A stretch of 64,000 bases of DNA. Origin: Acridotheres tristis (lineage: Eukaryota; Chordata; Aves; Passeriformes; Sturnidae). Every line of letters begins with the position of its first letter. The stretch's first letter is position 1. The stretch covers positions 14,608,501 to 14,672,500 of the forward strand of contig CM072891.1 in assembly GCA_037013685.1 (NCBI GenBank), read 5' to 3'. The translations under genes and the position numbers were made by a program. Under the pieces are notes generated by a model, which did not search any database, had not been told where the DNA came from, and was given only the letters and a program-made list of their open reading frames with translations. Shown piece after piece: positions 27,298 to 39,696 of this stretch.

Positions 27298-28090
27298 GTA
27301 GGTCACCCTTGGTCAGATGCCAGACTCCCCTTCCAAACCGCTCTCTCATTCCCCTCAACAGGAGGGGGAAGAAAATAAGAAGAAGCTCACTGTTCATGGT
27401 AGGGACAGTGAGATCTGTTACCACTCGCCTGGGTTAAACAGACTTGACTTGAGGAAAATCAGTTCAATTTGTTGACATTTAAAAATATAGTCGGATAGTG
27501 AGAAAAAAAGACAAAACTACTTTCCCTTCTTCTCCTTAGGCTCAACTTCACTCTTCTATTCCTGGCTCTTCTATTTCCTCAAGCCCCAGGTGGCACAGTG
27601 GCATGGAGAATATGGGCTAGAGTTAGTGCAGAACACTCTTTGCTATTCTTTCTTTCACGTGCTCTTCCCTGCTTCAGTGTGGAGTCCCTCCCACAGGATG
27701 CAGGACTTCACAAAGTGCTCCAGTGTGAATCTTTCTTCAAGAACCTGTTTTGATGTGGGCTTCAGTGTCATTCAGTCCTCATGATGGTTTTCTGCAAAGG
27801 CTGCAGGGGAATCATTGCTCTAGCACCTGAAGCACTTCTTCCTCCTTCTCCTTAACTGACTTGGTCTGCAGGGCTGTTCCTCTCATTTTTTTCTCTCTCT
27901 TTTCTCCTACAACTGCTGGGAAGCATTTTTTACCCTTTCTTAAATATGTTATCGCTGAGGTGCCACCAGCATCACTGATAGGCTCAGCTTTGGGGATCTA
28001 AATGGGGGAGCTGGCCCTGACTGACACACTGAAAGCACTGAAGCCACCCCGACAGCCCCATTGCACCCCTCCTACCAAAGCCTTGCCACA
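27298..28090 (-). mobile_element. Probable solo LTR of an avian endogenous retrovirus (-), degraded
   Basis: The roughly 800 bases are clearly more GC-rich than the flanks. In order, they match an abundant interspersed avian repeat that I know from bird genomes and believe to be an ERVL/ERV-type LTR. Landmarks on the plus strand are CCAAACCGCTCTCTCATTCC near 27335, GGCTCAACTTCACTC near 27540, the GCTGCAGGGGAATC block near 27800, CTTAAATATGTTATCGCTGA near 27940, the GATAGGCTCAGCTTTGG block near 27977, and CTACCAAAGCCTTGCCACA ending at 28090. On the minus strand the last becomes a TGTGGCAAGG start, consistent with an LTR 5' TG end at 28090. The other boundary is approximate, and I could not identify a clean target-site duplication. 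No gag, pol or env sequence lies beside it, hence solo LTR. Family naming is from memory; the repeat identity is firmer than its class. Confidence 0.6.
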
Positions 28091-31039
28091 TAAATCAAAT
28101 ATAACCTTGAAAAAGTTCTTATACTTCAGTTCTTATTGAATTGATATTAAAACTTCTTCTCTGCTTGTTAAGATATTTATGGAACTAGGAAGAAGATGTC
28201 CATATACTAACCAAGAAGAAACAAGTTACTTTTACAATGACACAGGGACTCAAAAGGAACATGACTTATTTTCCTGGTGACTGTGGATAAATTGCTATGG
28301 CACTTAAACCTTTTTATTTTAAACACCTCTCAAACTGTATTGCTATCTATATGCTGTTTATAAGAACCATTTCAAGTAACACATGGCAAAAATCAGTTGC
28401 TACAGGCAACATTTCTACTCAATTAATATTTTTACACTTGAGATATGGACAACACAAGCAATAAATGCAGGCCTTTCAATTAATTTTATTGCTTTGGGTT
28501 TTTTGTTTTTCAAAAAGTGTGTAGCTGAACCTTTTTTGATCCCTTTTCCCCTTCATTTGCTTCAAAAGGATAAAAAAATACAAACCAGATGCTACTGGGT
28601 TCTTCATTTCTTCTGCCTGAATGATATAATCACTGTGTGCCACCCCAAGGTTTAAGGAAGCAGATGCAGCAATTTCCATGCATGCTTGTACAGCTCTGAA
28701 CCAGGAGGCAGCAAACAATGTTGACAGGACAGGTCAAGTCTATGAAACATGTAAAACTTACCCCCGAGCATTACAGCCAAATATAGAAAGAACTTACTTA
28801 TTTGACAGTTATTTTTAAAGATTCCTGTAATGTGAGTCTTGTTACCTTTGAAAGAAGATGAAAAGCACAAACAGACAGACTCACGCACAAAAAGAATTCT
28901 TTTTCCTCCACTGGACTTCTAAAACTGAAACCATGTTTTGCAAAACATCAGTGGAGCAACTGTTTGTGAATAATGTTGATACAGAAAATGTCTGCTGAGG
29001 TTGTTAAAGAAGGGTATGTCAGAGTGAGGAGATGAATCATTCCAGTTCTCTAACACAAGTGATTCTAAAGAAATTCACTATTTTCCACATTGCACGTGTT
29101 CCATGAGTTTATGCAAGATTGCTGTCAAGGGAAACTGTGAATGTGCAGCTCTATAACATCACTTGTTTCTTATGTAAATTGAGGACAACATATCCCAGCA
29201 GTGCATGCCAAAGGACTCAGGCAGAGATGGACTTTTGTAGACATTACCCAGGCTCCACTGAGCATGGATTTTGGGCTCCTGCAACACAGCAGCTCCCTGT
29301 CAGCACCCCATAGGACACGGCTCTGCAGTCTTGTTATTTGCCATGCTAAACGTGTTTTCATTTGCTTGATCTATAAAGCTGTTTGTCCAGTAATATTATG
29401 TGGTTTTTTAACCATACTGGGAAAATTCAGGCTTCTGAAAATTCTAGGTACTGTTTTTTTGCATAGGTTCATGAGCCTCTCCCAGGCACTCGCTGCATAT
29501 GTGTGCATCTGTTCTTTCCTAAGTGAATTACTGAAAACCTCTAAAATTGAGAAAATTAAATATTCTTAAAAGATCAGTATAAATACAACGAAGGAAATTC
29601 TTGAGAAGAATTGTAAGCTGTAATATTTTTTTTGAGATTCCTCCTATACTAAGCATTTTACAGAATAAACAGAGACATGGCTCTTGCCCCAAGGAACCCT
29701 GTATGTTTTACGGCCTTAACAAGAAATGAGGAAAGGATAGAATCAGCACATTTAAATCATATTTTGCCTTCAACACTACTGTTCACTTAGTTAATTAAGT
29801 CAGTTTTATTTGAAGAAAATAAAAACATTATACCTTTTTTTTTTCCTATCCTTAGCTAAACTGCAAACTTGTAAGTATTTTAAGAACATGTATATGACAA
29901 TAGCCTCCAGATACGAAGGCTGTTAACAAGCTGACATGGAACACTTCTGCTTCTACATGATACAAGTGGAAACACTGCAGTGCAACTGCAAGAATATGGA
30001 TATCTTTGGGAAAAATATGTTACAGAAGATGTAACTATGACCAAGAAAAAGGCACTAAAATGACAGTTGAGCCAACTGGGACATCCTCTGAATTAATTAA
30101 GGATTTTATTATGGTGAAGCTAGAAACTCTATATGATGCTATCCTACTTGAAGAATCGCAACAAAAATAATGTGTTAAAAAAAAACCCAGCATGTACACT
30201 AATTTTTCAAGATGATCATGCTGGCTTAATCTTAAATACAGACATATTGTAAAAGGGAATTTTTAAATGACCTTCTGATTAGAGAATTAAGTATGTGAAA
30301 ATGCTTTTTCCCAGCAAACAATGTATAGTCCCCGTATTTAATCTGACTTACTTCCTTTTGCATTGGAAGTATATTTTCAATAATATTTACACAGATTAAC
30401 AACTAGAGATTTATTTATAAATTCTATATTATTTTCATCTAAGAAAAACTGTAGACTGAAATAGAGCTGGAGTCATTAAGATTCTATTTATATGACTATT
30501 AGAAGTAAAAAAAAATGAACTTATTGTTTGAAAAACCTGAAGAGATCATGAAGTTACTTAATTTCCAGGTACGCTGTGGAGAAAATCTGAACTACTACAA
30601 AGAAAATAACTTTACATGACAAAATGAGAAGTCATGTCACTTCATGTGCCCTAGAACCAGAGCAATGCCATACTGATTAGGCTGACTCTAGCTATGGAAA
30701 TACTTTGAAAGATGCATTCGATCAGAAAGATCATTACCTTTGTATATCTGGACAGTTTCCAGGGGTTAATTTTTATGGAATTATTCCGATATGTTTCAGC
30801 AGAAACTGAATCTGCACTACGTTTAAGAGATGATGAGAGAACTATCCTCAGTAAATTTCTCTTATCCCATCTTCAGTTCACACAGGTTTCCAGATCCTAG
30901 GAACCGGGGGTGGTGAGTTCCACGGATTAATATCACACTGCCTTTTCAATAGAACACTTTCATGACAATTTTCCAGACAGCCTTCTAGTTCCTGTGCTGC
31001 TGTTTCATTTTCTGTTTTCCTTTTATGATTTGTAGACAT
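28091..31039. other. Gene-free AT-rich unique DNA
   Basis: About 3 kb. Overlapping frames at 28383-28888 and 29119-29569 (up to 122 codons) show no known domain and overlap on opposite strands, so they are taken as chance. No simple repeats of note. Confidence 0.7.
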
Positions 31040-31215
31040 CTAGGACACAGCCCATTCCACCTGTCTCTTTTCCAAATTGAAAAGCTTTATTTAGTCATTC
31101 CTTGTATGGTAGCTCTTTCCCATCAGAGTTATTCTTATTATCCTCACCTCTGTCATCTTTGATTTTACAATAGCTTTTAAGATGATATACTAGAAGTGAA
31201 TGAATACCCAACATA
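31040..31215 (-). mobile_element. Ancient CR1-like LINE fragment (-)
   Basis: The plus strand resembles the reverse complement of an old CR1-type element seen widely in birds, crocodilians and turtles: a CCAAATTGAAAAG block, then TTAGTCATTCCTTGTATGG, then a stretch corresponding to the Val/Ala-Leu-Leu segment (ATCATTTTTGTTGCCCTTCT-like). It finishes with AAGATGATATACTAGAAG, which corresponds to the GAGATG...GACCAGAA segment. Divergence is high and there is no open frame. Boundaries are soft, and assignment to CR1 rather than a related L3-type element is uncertain. Confidence 0.45.
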
Positions 31216-33338
31216 TGGAAATATCATGTAAAACATTTTAGTCTAATGTTCTGCTTTGTTAGAGCTTTCTTCCTAAAAATACTATGGCTTGAAAAATCAG
31301 AGGATGTCATTTCTTTCAGAATAAAAGCTATATATAAAGTGATGTTACATTTGGTCACTTATTTTAAAACTAGTCACTTTGCTAGTCACATGGGAATTTA
31401 AAAAGCAAGGACTTATTGCAAAAATTTATCCTTTCTTTTATTTCATTGCCCTCCTGAGTTTGTGCAAATAGCTTATGGACTCTGTGACTTGAATGGCTGC
31501 TGTGATGTAATTGAGATGTTATGTCTAAAGCCTAATGACGAGGTAAGTAAAATTGTTATACTACTCAAAATGTGTCATTTTAATGGAAATACTGACATAC
31601 TTTGGCAATATGAAAGAAGATAGTCCACAAATCAATACTTCCCATTCCCCAAGTTCCATTGTAAGCACAAGATTTTAAAAGGCTCTATCCCAGTGTTTTA
31701 TATTCAATTTAAAATGTCCGTTTAAGAAATTGTGTGATTTATTTTTGATAGGTTACACAGGCATCCTGCTACAGTTAATCTTTTGACATTTGTTAGCATT
31801 TTGCTTGCTGTTTCTTTGACTGTACGTTTTTAATATCTATATAGAAACCTTTTCATAAGTATTGCAAAGGAAAGTGTTCATTACTAAAGTCTTTCTGATA
31901 AAACAAAGTATAAAACCGACACCAGTGCCATTACTTCACACATGCCATGGACATTAATGATACAATAGTAATATGTAAGGTCTTGGGTGACAATATATTC
32001 TGTCACATAGTAGCTAAGTTATTAATGTATACTATTAAAGTATATGCATATTGTCCTGATTTTCCTCTTCTTCACTTTATAATCCCAACATCTAATTTCA
32101 AGCATCTGTGACACAGCAGCTGTTTGTGTCAGAGAGGAATAGAAGGGAAAGCAGCTATCAGCACTCCATCACTGAGCATGGAGAATGTGGTCTCTGATGA
32201 AAACATACTGAAAGGCCATTTCACAGAGACACTGCCAATGGATTTTTTATGCCACCATTGCTGCCAAAGTACACTGCAACCCATCAACTTATTTCACATT
32301 GAGTTATCTGTAGACCCATGTGGTATGCCAGATATGATTCAGTTGACTACGTTCACATAATGTTAAATATATGTGTTTCAGCAGAATAAAATAAAATGCC
32401 AAGCTGATATTTCATAAACAAACTTTTATCCTTTCAAAGAAACTGTTTTACCAATTAATTTCAGGTATTAGGGTGCTGCAAAATTTTTTTTCTTCAGCTG
32501 AAATCTGCTTATAATTATTGATCAGGAACATTAAATATTTGGCATGTGTGTTGAAGCAAGGAAAATGAACCGTTTCTGAGACAATTTTGTAGGACAGCTG
32601 TGTATCTGTATTGAAATGTAATCAATTGGCTCCTAGAAAAAAAAGCAGTCTTTGATTATATATGTTACCTTTGATATAAAAAGATCCTACAACTTGTTAA
32701 GATCCTATTTGTTAAGATCAATCGTGAACTGTAGAGCTATGTTAAATTTTATCCAGAAATTTTCCTGTCAGTGGTGTCTCACTTCAGTAAATGAAGATGG
32801 GCCCTGCTAGAATACTCAAGCTTGGACAGAAAAGATTTCTTAAGCTGCATTGGATCATCTTCCAACCTTAGGCCATCCTTGTCTTTCCTGTCAGTCTAGG
32901 CCAACATGTTTGTCTGACCTCAGCAGATTGCCTGTTGTCTCACTAGCAAAGTATTCCTAACACTGAGCCTTTCCTCCCCTTTTATTTCTCATACACTTGT
33001 AGGGCCTAGGAGTAATCCTTCACTGCATGTGTTTTTCCTCTAGAAGTCTCTTCTCATCCTACTCTGCATAACAGAATTGCTGTGCATTTTTAATGCGTGC
33101 TTATAATGAAATCTAGTGAAATTAATTTATGAAGTGATCTTTAGCTAATCTTAAACTGAGAGAGTTATCATGGGATGCTCTTGACCTTTCCATTTTAGAG
33201 AATAATTCACAGCTGGGCACTTGGATTCAAGTTCTATTTAGCAGAAGAATGAGAAAGTTCACTGGGCTTACAGCATCAAAATGTTGGTCAGCATTTTTTA
33301 CTAAAATCTATTCCTAGGATTTGGAGTTTTATTATATT

Positions 33339-33496
33339 TTTGATTTGTTTGTTTGTTGTTTTGGGGAGAAATGTTGTTGCTTTTGTTTGCTTTCTTTTAG
33401 TTTGGAGTTGTTGTTGTTCTTATTACTTGCTTGGTTATCTTTGTTTGGTTGGTTTTTGCTTTGGTTTGGGTTATTTTGTGATTTTTTTTTTTTGGT
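33339..33496. repeat. T/G-rich low-complexity tract
   Basis: About 160 bases dominated by GTTT, GTTG and TTGG units ending in a run of about 13 T. It creates an artificial Phe/Leu/Trp-rich open frame (33321-33536, +) that looks like a membrane protein but is a composition artefact. It closely resembles in style the tract at 4.9 kb. Confidence 0.85.
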
Positions 33497-36400
33497 GATT
33501 GAGTTTTCTGTCTCCCCTACAAAGTCATATGCATAGATCAGGCTGGATTGAAATATTCTTTGTTTCTATGTGCCCCTTTTCTCATCCAGAGATATGTCTT
33601 AGTCACATTCACCTTTTACCAAGTGTTCAAGTCAAGTCCTTCTGTCCAAATTTTTGTATCCTTGAGTATTTTTGCATAAGGATAGGAGCGGAGTGTTTCT
33701 ATTTCAGTAAAGAAATATCTAAATTTAACAGTCTCTCCACAGTTTAAGCCCCTTCATTATCTAGTGGGTAATTAGAATCCTGAACAGAACAACTGAAGTA
33801 AAGCACCAGGCTAATTCTGAAGAATCTCCCAAACCCACAGGGACTGCATTAGCACATGCTTAAATCCCCCACTAGCTGTCTGCTGAGAGAATTCCAGACC
33901 CCAATTGTATGGAATTCTTTGCAGAGCTACAGAGCTCGTGTTGCACATCTCACAGTTAAGAAAGTGACGTTTTAGATCAAATAAACTAATTGCCTGTTGT
34001 TAACACATAATTTTATAGAAACAGACTCCAAGTCTTATTTCTTTCACTAGAATTTGAAGAAACCGTAGTTCAAATACTCCGGTTATGCAGTTTCATGCTG
34101 CAAGAACCATGAAATTACAGTGCACAGAATTTCTCTCTCTCAGCTTCTCTGGGTAGGATTCCTTTTATTTCAAGATTTTCATATTCAGAGAGCAGGCTGT
34201 GGCATGCCTAACTGTTTACACAGAGTTTTCAGGGAGGTGAGAAGTGATAACTTTGTTTTCTTGCAACACTATCCACCCCAAATCAGAAGAGAACTTATTT
34301 TCACAGTTACACATTGAGGGGTTACTTTTAAAAAGTAATTTTGAAATGCATGCAGAGGTAGAAGAACATCTAAGTGCCTCATCTGAAACCATTTCCTGTA
34401 TGAACCAATATTTATACATAGTCCTGTACAATAGCAGGGTTTGCTACCAATGCTATTGTATATATGGGATAAAAATATTCTGAAAAGTAGAGATTCCACT
34501 CCAGAAATTGGTGGAACACGGGTGACAAACAAATCGGCAGGAATTACTCTTCAACTTACTTGATGGGGGGTGATAAATTGTGACTTTCTTTTCATCATCT
34601 TGGAGAAATGTCCAAGACTCTAATTGTAGCAGATAATTACATCTAGATATTGATTCTCTCCTTCACTCTCTGACAATCAAATCATGTCCTAATCTGACAA
34701 TTTTTACATACTAACTTAATTCTACAAATGGTTTTAGGTCACAGCAGTCAAAAATAATTCCCCCATGAAAAGAGTCCAAAAATATTTTCCTTTTCTGTTT
34801 GTTGCAGATGCTTGAAGTGCATAGCTGTAAAATTATTTGTGAAAAATACCTACACAAAATAAGTACTACTCTAATATGAGGAGATACTGGGGTTAGATCA
34901 TTAATGAAATAGCTCAGATAAAAAATTAAGTGTTATTTTCTATCCTTAATATTATATATATAAAAAATAATTATGCATGGTGTTATTTGAAATAAGAAAC
35001 TCTCTTTTAGGAAAGATAAGAAATTGTTTTGAATGTAATAATTAATCTCTATACCATGTCTACTAGGGACCTAGCAAAAATTAATATCAAAGCAAAATGG
35101 AATCTGAAAACCTCATCATCAAGTTATAATTAAATAACATTTATTTATCAAATATGGGGTTATTTCAAGTTGATTTTAAGAATATTTAAAGTGGAGGCAG
35201 TTGTCAAACCCTGTTATGGACCAAATTTTAGGGTTTTTTATCACACAATTCTCTTTTCCTGTTTACATTTTGTGTTGGTCAATTTTTTTTCTACTCTCTT
35301 GCTCAGCTCTCTTTTCTCCCAATCTTCATTTTCTAGAGCAATTACCACTTAGTAGTATTTTTATTCCAATTACAGCCTCTAAATATTATCTTCATCTGAA
35401 AGAAAATAAGTCCTAAAATAGTCTAGAAATAAAAAAGAGAGTGGACATATTGTGGTCAGGCAATGTTGTAGGAGAAAAGGATAATCTGCCCTTAAACTGT
35501 AGCCAGTAATTACAGGTAAAACATTTTCTTTTTCTAACTCTGTGGACAGCAATACATGCAATAAATGGTCTGGGGAGATCATAGAATCTTCCTTGAGAGG
35601 TACTCTCAGGAACAGATTAGAAAACCACTGAGGAAAAGTACTATAAGCACATTGATTTTTCAACCATTGAAAGAATTAGAGGATCTGTGAACATTGCTCT
35701 CTCTGCTTGGAATTTTATTAGCAGATGTTAGGAGGAGCAATAGCTCTCACTTTTCCTCATTCTTGTGCAATCTTCCATGTTTTGCTTGGTAAAAACTGTC
35801 GTGTCCTGCAGAGAGTGCTGGGGAAACGGAGGCAGAGCTCAAAGAGTTTTAGTCAGAGAATTTGGACAGGTCTGAGGGATAAATACCAACCTTTGCAAAC
35901 GAATACCTAAGTGTAGAATGATGTCAACAAGTGCTAATGCTGTGCTGTGAATCATAAACTCTCCCAGCAGTGCCATTCACTGATGTTCACACTGCAGAAT
36001 GATACATTGCCATGCACTGGCTTTGACAGCCACTCTTTGTTGCCTAACTAGTGCCCAAAATCTCTACAGCTGTTCTTCCTCTTAAATTTGATGTATTTAC
36101 AAAATACTTTTAAAGTTGAATAGAAAATGGTTTCTGACTGCTTAGCAATTCATTCCTCTAAGAAAAGAGAGCAGGTTTAATGTTTATTATTTGCAGTAAA
36201 AAACCACCAAGATATAGGAAGCAGAAACGGCTTAATAATGACTGTTAGAAAGAGAAATGGAAATGGAAATCTTCTTTCTGCTACTGCCACCCTTTCTGGA
36301 AAATGCCCATGAAATAGATTTCAGGCAGGCATCAAATGTGATCAATATCAGTCAGGATATTGATTCAATTTTGTTTTTTAAAGACAAAAGAAAGAGAAAG

Positions 36401-36852
36401 GTTTCATCTATTGTACCATTCATTCTGAGACAGGTAATACTTAAGGCACTGTAGACTTGCTAATAGTGAGCGTCCAGCCTTTCTTTTCTACAGACAAAAA
36501 TTGTTTAATTATAAACAGATCTGTTTTGAATTTGAATGGGGTTTTTATTTATACTTACTGTAGGAGCAAGTATTATTTTAGGAATTTAGCAGAGAAAAAG
36601 AAAAGAACAAGGGGATTGCACAACAAAGATCCTGGCAGAGTTTCTATTATCTCCCAAAAGAATTATAACTACATTTGGAAATTCTTGCATTTCAAGTTGC
36701 ACAGGCTGCTTCACAATAAGTGAGCTAATTTTTAAAGAGTATAAACTTTGAACAACCATCCGACAGTCTGCTTAGCATTTTACATGGGACTATTTGAATG
36801 TATTTGAATTAGAAAAATAAGTATAGACCTGAAGAACATAGTGTAGTCAACA

Positions 36853-36928
36853 GCTGATAGAACAATCCAGAGGATTTACCTTATTCTGGTGCTGATAGAA
36901 CAATCCAGAGGATTTACCTTATTCTGGT
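36853..36928. repeat. Perfect tandem duplication of a 38-bp unit
   Basis: Positions 36853-36890 and 36891-36928 are identical over all 38 bases (unit begins GCTGATAGAACAATCC and ends CTTATTCTGGT). The second copy runs into AAGTAC, creating a GGTAAGT splice-donor-like string at the junction. Zero divergence between copies indicates a very recent duplication, possibly polymorphic, or an assembly artefact. Confidence 0.97.
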
Positions 36929-39680
36929 AAGTACAGTGATCTGCTTTCTCAGTGAGCATTAACTAGATAAATAACATGCAGTCAGGAACAAAACCATCTA
37001 ATAACCAGCCAGAGGCTCGACCCCTATGATCATAAAATTACATAGGGATTTTCACGAAGAGTATAGACCAATGCCTTGGGAAAATAAAAAAAAATTAATT
37101 CTAAGTAGTATTTCTTCTCTTTAATTCCATTTTAAATTACTTTTGTCATAATATTTGACTCTAAATTTCAGTATAAGTTGTGATACAATAAACAGCTGAA
37201 GCACAGATGTGCTGAAATTTACATATAGAGGAATTTATTTTCTTACTTGACAGAAAAGTTTTACATTCATTAAGCAATGTCATGTTACATCAGCCTCAAG
37301 GGAAACTTCATCAAAGTGCCCGGTAGGATGTTATTTGCAAATCTTGGCTAATCATAAAGGATGCCTTTTTCAAGAGATTGTTCTATTCCTGTTTGTCTGT
37401 AACTAATATTCACTGAAGACCTTTACAAATATTGATTTAATATTATATAGGAAACGTTAGCTGAGTTATTTCTGAAGTTCTGGGTACTATGCTTAATAAA
37501 TAATATTTCTGTAAGGCTGATTTTAGTGTTTCATATTTCCTTTTTCTTATTCTGACTTTTAATACATAATACACAATTTAAATTATTTAGAATTATAGAC
37601 ACTTGTACATACTCATTTAATGCCTTACGTATTTCCTTCTTCTACAAGGTGACAACATTCAAGTTCTTGTTATGTTTTCTAGACACTTACTACAGTTAGA
37701 CTTGAGTGTAATTTATTTCATATCATTGGCTTATATTCAATCTAAAGGTACTCTCAGCTGCTCTTTCCTTGCCACGAAAGTTTCCTAACTAGAGTAACAT
37801 TACAAAGCAGAGATTTGAATCAAGAAATAGATCCCAAAGCATTTAATCAGGAATTAATATCTTATATGAAATGAAAAAGGAGTAGGGTAATGAAAGATGG
37901 AAAAAGGCCTAAAGTAAAAGAAATGTATTTTTCTTCCCGGGCTCTGAACTTTTAATAATACATGTAACTTCTGAAGTAGATTAAATATGTAAGAGAGTTT
38001 AAGGAAAGACTCCATTTCAGTACCTTTGGCCATCTAAGACTTAATATGGTCTCTTAAGAAGCCAAAGAAAACTTTAAAATCATTGTGAAATGATTGCTGA
38101 ATTAAAATTTTTTTATGCCTTTTCAAGTATCCCTCATGGAAGGCATCTTATGTCATATTTTTATTTTGGGTTAGGAAATTTCCCTTATTCCTCATAACTT
38201 TTCCTTTTGCCTAAACACATGCCTAAAAAAATGTAAATTCCTTATTGCACATCTCTTCCTATCAATGTTCATTGTTCCTGGAAGAGGACAGGACGACTTT
38301 CACATGAAAGGACAGATTCATTGATACTTAGAAAGGCTACATTCTCTCTGATTTATTTGTGACCACTTACAATGAAGGATTTAATTAATGAAAAATTGTA
38401 ACGACAGAAAAGCAATGAGTTATCTTCTGGTTGATAACACTGGAAACAAAAATGACAAAAGAGAAATATCCAAATTCTAGAAGTATTTATTTTCCCTCAG
38501 TCTCTTTCCAACTGTTGAATTTCAACATTTTTTGAGACTTGTCCCAGCTGAAGATGCCATACTCTTCTGCATGGGTGTTTGCCTACTGAGAATGCCTTCT
38601 GTGTGTGCCAGTATTGTCACAGATCTCTTGGAGTGTGCATATGCCTGTGTGCCACTCAATGGGGATCAGAGGAAGGATGATTGATTTAATTGATACTTCC
38701 TACAGGTGAAGCTTAAGACTTGGTTTGAGGTAATTCTTTCCTCATCTGGGATCTTTTGTTGCATTGTGGCTATGATAGTTTGCTCAGTGCCTGCAAGAAA
38801 ACATTTATTATCAGAAAATGTCTTTCCAGTGACGTGGATATGATTAATGATTTGGACCAGTATTCAGGTTTACCTTTTTTGTTTGGCTGGCTTTTTGTTT
38901 TTTAAGTTTTTAGCTGATTTGCAATTTTGAAATTCATTGTAGCATTTCATATATATGTTACGTATCTTGCTGTGTGACAGCTCCAATTGCACTTTGGCTT
39001 GGTGACTTTCTTGAAGCACGTTCAATTCACAATCACAAAATCATACTGGTTTAGAGGTCAGGGACTCTTCCCATTGAGTTTAAACAATGATTACTGTGGT
39101 GCAAATTCAGAATTACTGTAGTGTTGGTAATACTTGGCTTGGACCATTTCTCCATTTTGAGATTTTTAGTAGAGCTATCTGTGGGTCATAGTATCATTTG
39201 TGGATTCAACACCATTATTTTCCTCAGTCTTCCTACTGTCTTATTGGGCTTTGTGATAGATATCTCTGGCACAGAGGGAGACATAACAGTCAGTAATTGC
39301 CAGCTGGAAATCTATGTAGTTCACAGCTCTGTGTAAATCAGTGCTTGTCAAATATGAGTTTCAGGTACCTCAGAGGCTGCCATTTATTATGCTGTATGTT
39401 CCTAAGGGCATGTTGCACCTGATCCTCTATAATGCTGGTTAATCTTAGTTTTCTAGGAGGGCTAAGATTCCTCTCTTAGCCAGAGTCATGAGATGATGGT
39501 GTCTCTGTAAATGTGCTTTTCACCTGTTGTACACCTGTAACACCTTAGGTGCACTATGTGCTGCATCCAGCATTCATATGCTGAATGAGTGATAGAGTGA
39601 TCTCATAATGGGTTGGGCACAACTGATAAAACTCTATTTTTTGTTCTCCCATATAAAGGAGACATAACAGATGTTAACAG

Positions 39681-39696
39681 ATATATATATATATAT
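39681..39696. repeat. (AT)8 microsatellite
   Basis: Eight uninterrupted AT dinucleotides following GTTAACAG. Confidence 0.9.

Noticed and set aside
33321..33536. Phe/Leu/Trp-rich open frame that looks like a membrane protein
   Set aside because: It is a translation of a T/G low-complexity tract.
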